Source: Lepidonotus clava (Eukaryota; Annelida; Polychaeta; Phyllodocida; Polynoidae). From it: 64,000 bases of DNA. Below, in pieces: positions 55,294 through 64,000 of the stretch. The notes under the pieces are model-generated. The model did not search any database, was not told the origin of the DNA, and was given only the letters and a program-made list of their open reading frames with translations. Position numbers and translations under genes: made by a program. The stretch spans positions 35,042,949-35,106,948 of the forward strand of contig OW387143.1 of assembly GCA_936440205.1 (NCBI GenBank). The letters are read 5' to 3'. Numbering within the stretch: position 1 is the first letter of the stretch; each line of letters opens with the position of its first letter.

Positions 55294-58200
55294 CAGTTAC
55301 ATCTTTGTGCAGTCCCTCTAACACTTCAATGACTGAGGGGCTGGAGGAGGGGCTGTAGTGGGGGGTGTAGCTTTACTGGGTGGTGGGCTGACCGCCTTCC
55401 TCCAGCCCCTAATCCCCTCATCAGCCCCAACCCCTCCGTCAGCCGGGATGGCCATGACAACTCTGAGCCTAAGCCCCCCTAAACCCCAGACGGCCAGGCC
55501 TGGGTCTTGTGATGTGACAGATGGAGCCTGGGTCTTGTGATGTGACTGACATAGCCTGGGTTCTACGGTGTGACAGATGCAGACCTGTTTTTTTTGTGAT
55601 CTGACAGAAATAGCCTGGGTCCTACGCTGTGGTAGATTTAGGCCTGTTTATTTTGTGAGTGAGTGAGTCATGGATTCTTTACACCATTTCATATCGACAA
55701 CTAAGGTCATATTCACGGCGAAAACAAGTTGAGATGAATTCTGTCTTTGGTGATCATATCTATGAGATGAAGGTGACAGGGCAGGAAAACAGCAGGGGAT
55801 CAAAACCTGAAAATCAATTTTGCTGTACCTCATCCCTTAGTAAACCACAGCATCAACAGGGAATTGAACCCAAAGGACCACTTGGTCAATGTTGGGTTCC
55901 CCCTATCGTCACCTTCTCGGATCAGCAGGGGCTACTGGGGGTCTATTCTTTCCTGGAACCCCCAGGGGGTTTATTTTGTGATGTGACAGACATAACTTAT
56001 TGGTCCTATGGTATGACACATTCAGGCTTGTTCCTTTTGGGATGTGACAGCCAGAGCATGGGTCTCATGTTGTGACAGATTTAGGTCTGTCCATTTTGTG
56101 ATGTGATAGACATAGCCTGGGTTTTGTGATGTGATGTGACTGATAGGATATGGATGGAGTCTTGATATTGTGATGAACGGCTATTCATCCAAAATATGTA
56201 GAGGTCAAAATAAGAGAAAATAAGGTAATATTATAAAAAGGTATATATGTAAAGAACGTAAGTGTAAAAGAACGAAATATATGTAAAAGAACGAATATGT
56301 AATAATGAACGAAAGTGTAAAAAGCCCGAAAAAGAGGCACGAATATGTAAGGAATGAATATGTAAGGAACGAAAATGTAAAGGAACGAAACCCGGAAAGA
56401 TATAAACCGGAAGTGAAATGTAAACCGGAAACGAAAGATATAAACCGGAAGTGACGTCAGTTATAGATCACGTGACCGAAAGCAGCCAATCAGGGCTGAC
56501 CTCTAGAGTATATAAAGGGGCGGTGAGGCCCGAATAAACAGAGTTCTTTAACAGTTCTCCTTGTGTCCAGACGTGTCTTCTTTCCTGAAACAACCGCTAA
56601 AGATGAGCTGATTCGAGTAATTAACCAGAAGTTAGGATAAAACAGTCGAAGTTCGAGATAAATAGTAGGAACTTAGGGTAGGGGCCCGACGGCCCGAAGA
56701 ACGAGGAACGAAGGACCGAAGTAAGGCACGAAGGCCCGAAACAGTCCCGGAGACCGAGGCGTAGCATGGCACAAAGGCATGACAGGCGGGACGAAGGAAC
56801 GAAGTCCGCGGGGACGAGGGCGCGGCAGGCTCGGCCCCACGCTACCAAACAATAGGCGACTGTCGGCCTGTCGCCCCCGCGGACCGGAACCGTGGGGTGG
56901 ACCGCCCGGTGGGGGTGAATGCTGGTCTGGGAGATAGAGCGAGACGAACCCCGGCCGACCCGTACCCCTACCATAATTTCCCTTCCCCGCAGTCCTCCGT
57001 TTGACATCGAGCGCCGATTCCCGACCGATTCGCTCAGCCCCCCCCTCGTGCGCGAGGCACGACTCTAGAAACACATCTCGGTTCTTGGCCCGGATTCCCC
57101 GTCCGCCCCGAGACCCGAACAACCCCCACGTTCCTCTGTTGTAAGAATTGGTAACCCCGACTTACCAGAGAACGTCACAATATGTACCAGATAAAAGCAA
57201 GGGATTGTAAAATGTGCCAGACAGAATCTGGGTCTTGGTATATGACAGACATAGTTGGGGTATATTGTGATATGATAGATGCAGTCAGGGTGTTGAGTTG
57301 TGACATACAAAAAGAGGAAGGTAAAGGTAGGAATTCAGCCTCTTTTTTCAGTTGCACAACTGGATTTGTTTTTCCTAACATAACGCACAACAATATCTTC
57401 AAATTTGAAAAAAACACACTTGTACAACAAAAATACAAACATACCAGGCGAACTACAGTGGTTTCTATTATTTAGCCTCTTTTTCACCCCTTTCAATTGT
57501 GTCAACAAATCAGTTATGACATCACCAAAAGGGCAAAAAGAAAAAGAGAGAAATTGAACTATAGTAGGTTAATTATCCGTTAATGTTAGGTTTACTTTAA
57601 TAGACAATTCGTTTATGGATAATAGCTAGCTCCTATCGCAGTCTCCTCCTTGTTTGACATGTCGTCCAATACATAATAATAGTTCCTGTATTATGTAAGA
57701 CATAACACTTGCATGAAAGGATGTTCTTTATTGATTCCTGTGTTATTGTACCTCCATAACAAGATCTAAATTGAAAATGAACAACTCCAAGGATGGAATC
57801 CACTCAATCACACTTAGTCAATGCTCCCACCAACTAAACAGTCTAACAGCTTCTATTCCAATTCCAGGACTCCGCTTCTAGAACTCAACCTTTCCAGGAT
57901 GTTTTACTCACAACGTTCAGCTTACTCTGACTGAGCACTGACAATGAAATCCCTTATGTATGATGATACAATACATGTCATGACCTAGAGTCCTCCTTAC
58001 TCCAAGATTTTTGACAAGGAGTTATAGCTAAGGCGTGCGCGGATGTAAACACAATGCTAAGCTTACAGAGCATGGACTGACCATTGGCATCAGTACAAAA
58101 TCATGAATATTTGCCTCATATCCTATCTATACAACCGACGTAGGAGACCAGCTGACATAACCTTTTCCAACTAGTTATCAGATATGTGATATTATAAGAT

Positions 58201-59709
58201 ACGTGAAATGTATTTGACGAGAGTATTGATTTTGGTGGTGTAAAAGCTGAAAGGAAGAACTTGTGTAAACAGGATTTTGGCTCACCATAAAAAATCAAAT
58301 AATTATGTATTTTGTCTTATGATGTCTACACTCCCACTCTTAATTTGGTGATGTTATATCATTGATTACTGTCTTGACAATCCCACTTTTGTATGTTTTT
58401 CATAATACATACTAATCAATGTAATAATCTGAAAACCAGGGGCAACCCTGATGGCTATTGCAATAAAACCTTAAAAAAATGTAGACAATTGAATATCATG
58501 AATAATTTCTCACCTTGGTGACGTCCTGGAAGAAGAAGTCCCTGTCGGTGGGTGAGAGGTGGATTGGGGCACTCCCGGCCAGCCCCCCGTCCACCAGGTG
58601 GGGGAACTTGATCCGGAAATAGGCCGTTAGCATGCCGCCATAACTACAGGAGGACAGGATGTGATCAATCAAATTACACAGGACTTGGAGAGTCAGGGCA
58701 TTAGGTAGGAGGCGGGAAGGGGACCGTCGGCCAGCCTAGTGTATGCACTATGGAATGATTCACTCATGCCATACATTACTGTATATTTATTACACCAAAA
58801 TATACGGGGACTATTAGGAATTGTCCATAAATTACGTATGTATCTCAACATGTTTCCTAGAAACCATCCCCTTTAGCATTATGGTATATGGGATGGTGGG
58901 GATTTCTAGGAAACATGTTGAGATACATACGTAATTTATGGACAATTCCTAATAGCAAGTTTCCTAATGTGCATTATATAATAATGTGCATTAGGAATGT
59001 ACTAAGGCAGTTGAACGCCCCCCCCCCACGCCTTTCAATAATATCAATAGACGACCCCTTCTAACTTCCTATCAAAGGGGTATAATATTATCTAGGATCT
59101 GGCTAAAAGCAGGGTGACACACACTGTTTTGGCAATTTAAGCAGAGAAATTTCAGAATAGCGAAAACTTTTTAAGGTTCTCTGCCAACTTAATTTTGTCT
59201 ATTCCCTACAACACTTGATGTGTGCCATATTCCCTGCACTATTAAGTTGACTGAGTGTAACGAAATAGGAAATCGATATGAGCAGATGGAAATGTATTGA
59301 AACGATTTAACTACTAAGATATTTGACTATTAGCAATAATATATCTGATGATTTTATTCACCCATTCCAAAAACCCAATCGTTCTATTTTGATTCATTTT
59401 GAGGAATTTAAGAAAAGTCTGAAATCAAACAACAATGAACAGCCTTAACTAAGGCGAAATTAAAGGTATATTAGTAACCTTCATATAACCATAGAAATGT
59501 GCGCAATGTACAGTTCTGCGATACAACCAAGCAATAACCTACCTCCCCCCAAAGGCTATGACAGGGCAGTGAGCTGCTCCGAGCTGCTCCTTGAGGTGGG
59601 TGAGCAGTACGGCGTAGTCGGCCAGGGCCTGCTCCACGGTCAGAAGGTCAACGTAGGGGTGCTGGAAACTCTTCTCAGGTCCGAAGGGCAGCGACTTGCC
59701 GTAAAACCT
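42211..59709 (-). CDS. DPP7: Dipeptidyl peptidase 2 (DPP7 orthologue), 3' portion, 10 exons
   Basis: Serine peptidase of family S28 that removes N-terminal Xaa-Pro or Xaa-Ala dipeptides at acid pH in lysosome-like vesicles. Ten exons joined on the minus strand give 395 residues ending in TAA at 42211-42213; human DPP7 has about 492, so the signal peptide and first 100 residues lie beyond 64000. The catalytic triad is visible: Ser in GGSYGG (codon split between exons 59543 and 58514), Asp in NGNLDPW, His in GGAHHLDLR. Text such as [33 protein letters not shown] and the ending [20 protein letters not shown] fits DPP7 better than lysosomal Pro-X carboxypeptidase, whose equivalents are YGESLPFG and VDDMFEP. 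Phases agree at every junction. Splicing spans a 10.9-kb intron full of transposons. Confidence 0.93.
42477..42640. repeat. Short foldback repeat with GCCTTCCAT ends
   Basis: GCCTTCCAT at 42477-42485 and ATGGAAGGC at 42632-42640 are inverted. Just inside, TTGTACGCAGGC faces GATGCGTACATACG. The interior has C-rich tracts (ACCCCCCACCCCCAC and ACCCCCCTACCC). The layout resembles the C/G-rich MITE at 32299. It lies in the DPP7 intron between exons 43013 and 42211. Confidence 0.45.
45210..45385 (-). pseudogene. Decayed duplicate pieces of DPP7 exon 45727-45836
   Basis: Two fragments repeat the 3' part of the exon and its donor region. At 45217-45250 there is CCCAGGCGAGGATGGCGGGG, and at 45304-45380 GGCTGGCAGGGCCTGTGCTG then CCCTTCGGGTCGGCACACTCC. 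Between them the intron text (TTTATGAACACAACACTATAAT, then TTGTAATCTCT) also matches the sequence next to the true exon. They are too diverged and short to be coding; they look like relics of a 90-bp tandem duplication. Confidence 0.65.
45388..45671 (-). mobile_element. SINE-like dispersed repeat, copy 1
   Basis: About 284 bp, clearly homologous to 55667-55964. Shared text includes GAGTGAGTGAGT, CTATGAGATGAAGGTGACAGG, GGGGATCAAAACCTG, GCTGTACCTCATCCCTTAGT and CAGGGG(T/C)TACTGGGGG. On the minus strand it contains a sequence resembling a pol III B box (GAGTTCAATTCC). No frame is conserved between the copies. A tRNA-type A box is not convincing, so the SINE label is tentative. Confidence 0.6.
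45727..47596 (-). CDS. DPP7: DPP7 exons 47509-47596, 46780-46946, 46283-46343, 45727-45836
   Basis: In order: [40 protein letters not shown] ending PPYPVK; a 61-bp exon [20 protein letters not shown]; and [20 protein letters not shown] ending [11 protein letters not shown]. These match human DPP7 text [34 protein letters not shown] and [19 protein letters not shown]. The SKS28 lid domain with its paired cysteines falls here. Decayed copies of the last exon lie downstream at 45210-45385. Confidence 0.93.
47597..48700 (-). other. Start of the 10.9-kb DPP7 intron
   Basis: AT-rich sequence after the DPP7 exon at 47509-47596 (upstream on the minus strand). It has a few small open frames on both strands with no recognisable domain. 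I see no gene or RNA. Confidence 0.4.
48711..49241. repeat. Element with AAGCCCxxTTCAC ends enclosing another MITE
   Basis: AAGCCCTATTCACCTTATG at 48711 faces GTAAAGTGTGAACGGGGCTT ending near 49241. A complete smaller MITE sits inside the left half (48741-48964). The right half carries a small direct repeat (GATCGTTATAAAGTCCCA twice, near 49141 and 49159). The end motif matches the MITE at 39297. Confidence 0.5.
48741..48964. repeat. MITE, 224 bp, nested in the 48711-49241 element
   Basis: AAGGCCATGATCCACGTAGC at the left and, inverted, AAGGCCATGATCCACGTTGC at the right. The arms extend about 40 bp with few differences (GATTTTTGG..CTGATTTT). No coding. The flanks are unlike each other, so no target duplication can be stated. 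Confidence 0.7.
50421..50465 (-). other. Candidate 45-bp cassette exon inside the large DPP7 intron
   Basis: On the minus strand a strong pyrimidine tract and CCACCTCCAG acceptor is followed by 45 bases reading [15 protein letters not shown] and then a good donor (AAT|GTGAGA). Both ends are phase 0, as are the flanking DPP7 exons (QDVTK and DFHD), so inclusion would add 15 residues without a frame shift. The open frame extends upstream too ([20 protein letters not shown]), so it could instead be a fragment of an unrelated gene. There is no homology I recognise. Confidence 0.25.
51744..52657. mobile_element. 914-bp foldback element with GCTATCCCACAAA arrays
   Basis: The left 40 bases (TGTTAGGACGCTATCCCACA then AACGGATGCTATCCCACAAA) are the inverted match of the right end (TTTGTGGGATAGCATCTGTT then TGTGGGATAGCGTCCTAACA), with one difference. 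Inside both ends the 13-base word GCTATCCCACAAA recurs many times in both orientations, grading into decayed versions (CTTAGCATC, CTATCCAACAAC). The middle, about 52000-52400, is unique AT-rich sequence. No coding. It is a non-autonomous DNA transposon by structure, superfamily unknown. Confidence 0.8.
53453..53609. repeat. Hairpin MITE, 157 bp, almost fully self-complementary
   Basis: From ATAACCAAC (53453) to GTTGGTTAT (53609) the two halves pair over about 65 bp each. Key arm blocks are GGTTATCACCCCGAGCCGGG and ACCCCGATATCAGCCC on the left, and their complements on the right with scattered changes. The loop is about 27 bases, GC-rich (GGCCAGGGCCCGAAGGGCC). The arms are much more GC-rich than the surrounding intron. 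Confidence 0.75.
53858..53881. repeat. 24-bp perfect palindrome
   Basis: TGTATCACACTG at 53858-53869 is followed directly by its complement to 53881, with no loop. GGTTATCACCC and GTATCACCCTG follow within 60 bases, echoing the arm motif of the hairpin MITE 250 bp upstream. It may be part of a related decayed element. Confidence 0.7.
54297..54353 (+). other. Orphan exon-like sequence
   Basis: A good acceptor (CTTACTTCCTCTGGCCACAG or, one codon on, after GAG) precedes [19 protein letters not shown] and a TAA stop. The residue composition looks like a real protein C-terminus, and the bases are GC-richer than the surroundings. It is on the strand opposite to DPP7, and I find no upstream exon. 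I cannot name the protein; it may be a captured or relic terminal exon. Confidence 0.2.
55262..55293. repeat. (TA)n microsatellite
   Basis: An almost pure TA run with one interruption, in the large DPP7 intron. Confidence 0.9.
55495..56168. repeat. Minisatellite, left part, interrupted by a SINE-like repeat and a solo LTR
   Basis: Irregular units of 25-60 bp recur: TTGTGATGTGACAGACATAG, CCTGGGTCTTGTGATGTGAC, GTGTGACAGATGCAGACCTG and similar. The array is split by the SINE-like repeat at 55667-55964 and resumes after it. It is split again by an LTR at 56169-57179 and resumes at 57184-57306. So the minisatellite is older than both insertions. Confidence 0.8.
55667..55964 (-). mobile_element. 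SINE-like dispersed repeat, copy 2, inside the minisatellite
   Basis: Homologous over its length to 45388-45671, same orientation. Slightly longer, with an extra segment near AATTCTGTCTTTGGTGATC. The minus strand carries GGGTTCAATTCC (plus 55860-55871), close to a pol III B box. Its start GAGTGAGTGAGT and end near CTGGAACCCCCAGG define the element. Confidence 0.65.
56169..57179. mobile_element. Solo LTR of an LTR retrotransposon, 1,011 bp
   Basis: Starts TGTGATGAACGG and ends GAACGTCACA, with inverted TGTGA/TCACA tips. It is flanked on both sides by ATAT, a 4-bp target duplication (56165-56168 and 57180-57183). Inside are CCAAT (56486), a TATA box (TATATAAAGG near 56509) and AATAAA (56533), in plus orientation. 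No internal region, so this is a solo LTR left by recombination between the two LTRs. It looks whole as an LTR. The 4-bp duplication fits Gypsy-type elements but does not prove it. The matching flanks suggest a moderately recent insertion. Confidence 0.75.
57184..57306. repeat. Minisatellite, right part
   Basis: Units such as CAGACAGAATCTGGGTCTTG, TATATGACAGACATAG and GTGATATGATAGATGCAG continue the array seen left of the solo LTR. Similarity fades by about 57306. Confidence 0.65.
57307..58513 (-). other. DPP7 intron, mostly unique; possible retroposon 3' end at 58400-58480
   Basis: I see no exon or RNA gene. Near 58440 the text CAGGGGCAACCCTGATGGC, then TTGCAATAAAACCTTAAAAAAA resembles the 3' end of a non-LTR retroposon in plus orientation. 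No coding remains. Confidence 0.3.
58514..59709 (-). CDS. DPP7: DPP7 exons 59543-59709 and 58514-58643 (catalytic Ser region)
   Basis: The 5'-most exon in the window follows a CTCTGCAG acceptor and reads [15 protein letters not shown], then [20 protein letters not shown] and CPVIAFGG. The next begins with the second half of the serine codon, [20 protein letters not shown], and ends [11 protein letters not shown] before gtgaga. The nucleophile elbow GGSYGG is therefore assembled across an intron. The incoming exon starts on a codon boundary (AGG). Confidence 0.93.
58811..58955. repeat. Perfect foldback MITE, 145 bp with 53-bp identical arms
   Basis: Bases 58811-58863 and 58903-58955 are exact inverted copies, beginning CTATTAGGAATTGTCCATAA. 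A second inner pair (CCATCCC/GGGATGG) sits in the 39-base centre. Zero differences in 53 bp point to a very recent origin or strong constraint. A near-palindrome built on CCTAATGTGCATTA follows at once (58963-58998). It lies in the DPP7 intron between exons 59543 and 58514. Confidence 0.9.
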
Positions 59710-62700
59710 CTGCAGAGATAAGGGCGGGGAGATAGGTCAGGGATGAATGTTTTTAGCTGTATAGAGGTGTGGGTGTTAACTGGATTCTTTTAAGTGGCAT
59801 TCTTCATTGAAAGTTAGATGGTGCTTTTCTGAACTGGCTATCCATCTCTGGGGTTTATCCTTAAATCCAAACAAATATATTAGATTAGTGCGATCGGAAA
59901 CTGTTTAGTCTAAACCTGGTATCTTCTGACACTGATGAACAACAGTCACCTAGGCGATTATCTCACAAATAAGTTGGTCCTTACTGGTTATAAACATGTG
60001 GGCAATATTTCTCAGGGCTTAAAAAGTTTAATCTTAGTCGTCCTGTGCAACATCAATCATATGAAGCATATAGCGTATGCCGTTATAATTGGTAATATAT
60101 GTGGCATGTTTCCTACTGTCGGGTACTTGGCCCTGGTTGCACGTGTTAATGAAGTTATCGTATAATTGTGTAATATTTCCATTTTCTTACACAACCCAAC
60201 ACAGAGTAATTATACCTCTAATTGACTCAATACAAATTGCATACACAAGGACTGGCCACAAGTTGCATAATGCGTTGTACAACCTCTGTACCATACGTTC
60301 GGCCTACCTTTAGCATATTGCACATCAAAGAACCCTGAATCAACAGTTTAATTGCTCTTCAATCTAATTGCAGCTTACAGAACCAACTGCAGCAATTTTA
60401 TCTATCATTTGCAATATATGCTATGACATGAGAAATAAGGTTATGTTCCACATTGTTCTGATAATGTTTCATTATAATGCTGTTTTTCCTCTAAACACCT
60501 ATACGGAAGATCATTTGTATAAATGAGCATGGTTGAATAAAACTAAAAAAGAAAAAGAAAAGAAAATGAGGTACAACTTTCTGAAGGACATGCGGCCTCT
60601 GCCAAGTTTCAAAGCCTGCAGGTCTTAACCCCGATACATCAGCATGAAAGGAAACCTCCAGAGTCCCATATAATTATAAATAAAGAAATAGTGAAATGGT
60701 TCTGATACAGCTTGGATCAGGACTTTCACACGAGAGTCTATCCTAAACTCAGAACACACACGTCCTATCAGCCTCGCTTTCACTGACCAAGAGAAATCCA
60801 GGGCTCCCCATCCGGGCATCGATCTGGAGGGCCCTAATTTGCATATTTATAACCTGGTGGTGGATGATGAAATGAAAGGCTCAGCGGCCGACCTGTGTAT
60901 AGCTTGAGGGGCGGTGCCAAAGGCCTGGGCTGTTAGATATGACTGAATAGCAGGTATAGGGGGTGTTAGGCGGCTAACACCGACGTTTCTTTGATTGGGA
61001 TTTTATTCGTCGGCTATTTATCAGAATTTATCAGAAATATATGAAAAGGGCAAACGAAACACGGTAATGCAGGTGATAATAATTTTCATTAAGGTGCTTA
61101 TTCGTAAATCCGTAATAAGGGGAAAAACCGTTTTATTTTAGGATATGGGTCTCTTTTCTATAACTATATAGACTTAAGCCCCAGCCACATAACCAACTTA
61201 ACTCAATGTGACAGTTGGAGCTGGAGCTTGTCTTGTGGGCAATGTGTGTATGTATAGTCAGGTCTAGGCCTATATTGGACAAACTTCAAGTTTTATTTGG
61301 AGCTGACCCAGCCCGCATTTGGCCTGTCATAGATCCTGATTTTCCTATACTACTCAGACGTCTGTGGAGCGGAGGTCCGACACAAACCAGAACTGGATGC
61401 ACAGTTCACCAACAGTAACACGACATTTGGTGAGGTTGTACGATATAGGCCTATCACGGCTGAAGAAAACACCTTCACATGCTCTTACAGACCTATGGGC
61501 GATATACCTAGCCCTAGTTAGATTAATAAGAATTTTTAAACCAAATGAAACTGAGACCATGGCTCTTTTTGCCCTCCCTGCTAAGACTAATAACCCCATT
61601 GGTGAAATTTGTTGGGCATCAAAGGCTCATAAAAAGCGTAATCGTGACACATTATATTGCCTAAGCTACATGCGTCACATATCAGGACTATACAATAGCT
61701 ATAACGCTAAAAGTTGTTTACGGAAATACGAGGGTCAAGCAGGTTCAGGTTATCAATCTCCCCACTGAAGTGGCCACACACAAAGGACTCCCTAAGTGTA
61801 ATGGAAACAGCAGAAAGTATAGCTCCGAGGCGGTAGCCATGACAAATACACAGGAGGTTTTTGTCCTTTAATGCTAAGTGGTGCCGGGCCTTCTGACCGG
61901 AAGTCAGAAACCGCTTGTTACTGGCACGTCCCATCGGGCCCCTAGTAAAGTGTGACAATAGCCAGCAAACCTGACTGTCCCCAGCGACACTGACTCCGAC
62001 TATTCTCTGAATCGACTTGTCATAACACTCTCCTCCACAGGTTGTTTTCGGTCGTCTGATTGACTGAATAGGCTGAGTGGTTAGGGACACGTTTGTCCCG
62101 AGGTAGAGATTGTGATGAACTTGTTATTGGACAGATATTATACACCGATTTGTGGTATAAGCTGGCCACAGATCGTTGTAATATACAGGTTATATATGCA
62201 GAATTTTGGTACTAGGAAGACAATGTAGTAAATGCACATTGTTATCGCCTTAAGCCATTGAAATACATACAAGTACATTATCATGAAGGCCTATTTCAAT
62301 TTCCTCCTTTAATGATAGATCTATATGACTTTCTTAATATTTCACCACTTGCATGTATTCCAGTAAATATATGATATGTTAATAAAATATCAAGTCATAT
62401 TCGTATTGTATGTAATTCTCATGTTATTCCCATATTCGACACCCTATTCTTTAAGCTGCTTTGTACCAGTAATGTGTCTACATATTGCTCAATTTGCCCC
62501 CGACCTGCGCCACGGATCCTTTCCTGTTATCGTGCGTTAGGGAATCCGCCACTTCCGCCGACGGCCTCTGCACGAAACGGTCATTCAAAGTAGACAAGAG
62601 CTGTCAAATTAATCCAATAGTGGTATGACAGATTACCCAATGGTTTAAACCTGTTTTACCAGGGGGCACAGGGCAGTTTGTCAACTGACCTAACAGCATT

Positions 62701-63150
62701 GTCATTTCATGACCTTTGATTTCAATTGGCGTGTCTATTATTCTTTTTAACACGGGCGTATAATATAAGGTCAGAAGACCGCAAGAACAATTTTGTGTGC
62801 GTCTTTTTGAGTTATCTATGCAATCTTTGATGATCAACTACATGAGAAGAAAGACACCATACCCCTACACAAGGCAAGGGTCCAAATAAGGTATGATCTT
62901 CAGTTTCATAGGAGATAGACGCAGTATGCGTGCAGACTACAGAAGATAGATATTGCAGTAGACCTCTACTTGGATAAGAGAGGAAAACGATATGCTAGTA
63001 CCAGGATTTGAACACATTACGATGCGTGTATAGAGTGGCAATTGTATTTTGCTTTGCTCCAAAGCCACCATAAAGTATTAAGAAGATCTAAATTGCTCTA
63101 AGTATCATATTGAAAATACCCAAAGTTGTCAAGTTTGCATTTCATTTAAT
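59710..63150. other. Upstream of the first visible DPP7 exon; no gene seen
   Basis: The remaining DPP7 N-terminal exons are not here in any form I can recognise on the minus strand. The longest open frames, about 130 residues on both strands near 61364-62090, overlap each other and look like chance. A tRNA-like GGCTGAGTGGTTAG at 62071 has no matching B box. GTGTTAGGCGGCTAACAC near 60963 is a small hairpin. Confidence 0.4.
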
Positions 63151-63157
63151 AACTTAA

Positions 63158-63435
63158 GCCAAAACCAAAATACCAAATAGCAAATACTAAATACCAAATA
63201 GCAAATACTAAATATTAAATACTAAATACCAAAACCCTTTTCCTGTAAAGTAAATGCAAGTGTACCTTTGGCTTTCCTGGGTACTTGGCCATGCATGCCT
63301 CTGGGTGTGACCAATCAGTATTTTGTTTGGCATATCTTGTATTTTGGGTCATTTTGGTTTGTGCCATTTAGTATTTACTATTTGCCATTTAGTATGCTAT
63401 TTAGTATTTGGTATTTAGTATTTTGTTTTGGGGAG
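63158..63435. repeat. Foldback minisatellite of AAATACCAAATAGC units
   Basis: The left arm (63158-63232) is built of ATACCAAATAGCAAATACTA and variants. The right arm (about 63363-63432) is the inverted equivalent (TTAGTATTTGGTATTTAGTA). Between them lies a 65-bp segment (GGCTTTCCTGGGTACTTGGC ... TGACCAATCAGTATTTTGTT) that is repeated directly at 63638-63702 (GGCTTTCCTGGGTAATTGGC). Decayed GTATTTAGG-type words continue to the window end. Confidence 0.7.
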
Positions 63436-64000
63436 AGGTTATTAAAACAAATGCAAGTATGACCATGTTGATTATTTTCAATATGATACTTGTTTTGCCA
63501 CTTTCAATAAAGGTCAGATTTTAGCTAACTCTGTGTCACATGACCACCTCTCAACCAATCAGATGGCTAGAAAAAATGGCCTGTACCTGCACTCTCTCAC
63601 GCCAAGTTCCCTAGCTGAGAGAGAAGGGGCACCAGCATAATGGCTTTCCTGGGTAATTGGCCATGCCTCTGGGTGTGACCAATCAGTATTTTGTTTGGCA
63701 TGTATACTGTAAATGGTTCCAATGAATAATCGTTTAACCATCACAAAAGATGATATTGCATTTTGTATTTAGGTTTTAGGTTTCTGTTATATCAGTGATG
63801 GATAAAGGGAATTGCTTAATGTGAATTGAAGATTTGTGTATTTGGTATTGAATATTTGGGTTTCGGCAATATGCTAATGTAAATATAAATATAGGAATTG
63901 GGAGCATTTTGTATTAGGTATTTAGGATGTAGTTTAATGGTGATAACTTTTATGAATGTTACTGAGTATTTCATATCAAGTATGTTATATTTTGTATTTG

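Noticed and set aside
56621-57122. Overlapping minus-strand frames of 128 and 149 residues
   Set aside because: They lie inside the solo LTR in GC-rich sequence, overlap in different frames and show no domain.
42211-59709. Lysosomal Pro-X carboxypeptidase (PRCP) as the identity of the minus-strand gene
   Set aside because: The family is the same, but [16 protein letters not shown] and the C-terminal text follow DPP7 rather than PRCP.
61364-62090. Open frames of 134 (plus) and 127 (minus) residues
   Set aside because: They overlap on opposite strands, have no recognisable domain, and neither fits the missing DPP7 N-terminal exons.
62060-62110. tRNA-like A box GGCTGAGTGGTTAG
   Set aside because: No B box or cloverleaf follows at the right distance; at most it is a decayed SINE head.

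Overview
Eukaryotic genomic DNA from a marine invertebrate animal. Two host genes with many short GT-AG introns lie tail to tail, in AT-rich introns packed with DNA transposons, foldback elements and minisatellites. Several minisatellites run across exon-intron junctions. That habit is known from amphioxus ('mirage' minisatellites), so Branchiostoma or a relative is my best guess. This is an inference: no rRNA or mitochondrial marker is present to settle it.

Layout. (1) 1051-40383, plus strand: the 3' part of the spatacsin gene (SPG11 orthologue). I resolve 32 exons that join in one continuous frame, coding for about 1,709 residues up to the natural stop; the 5' end lies left of the window. 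(2) About 4596-19625, inside the 17.8-kb intron between the second and third visible exons: what looks like a complete, possibly autonomous Helentron (rolling-circle transposon) of about 15 kb. It has a 2,425-residue open frame (C76-like cysteine protease motif, zinc fingers, HUH/Y2 Rep, Pif1-type helicase, endonuclease/exonuclease/phosphatase domain). Downstream in the same orientation is a five-exon gene for a 764-residue RPA-like single-stranded DNA-binding protein. Asymmetric terminal inverted repeats, a 5' palindrome and a 3' hairpin mark its ends. A 120-bp satellite array (2915-4500) lies just outside its left end. (3) 42211-59709, minus strand: the 3' part of a dipeptidyl peptidase 2 gene (DPP7 orthologue, peptidase family S28). 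Ten exons code for 395 residues with the full Ser-Asp-His triad; the signal-peptide exons lie right of the window. The two host genes converge, and their candidate poly(A) signals are only 36 bp apart near 41.4 kb.

The 10.9-kb DPP7 intron (47597-58513) is a transposon dump: nested MITEs, a 914-bp foldback element, a hairpin MITE, a SINE-like repeat and a solo LTR, the last two sitting inside one minisatellite. The right end (59710-64000) holds no exon I can support and finishes in a foldback minisatellite.

Spatacsin acts in lysosome/autolysosome recycling and DPP7 is an acidic vesicle peptidase. I see no evidence that the pairing is more than chance.
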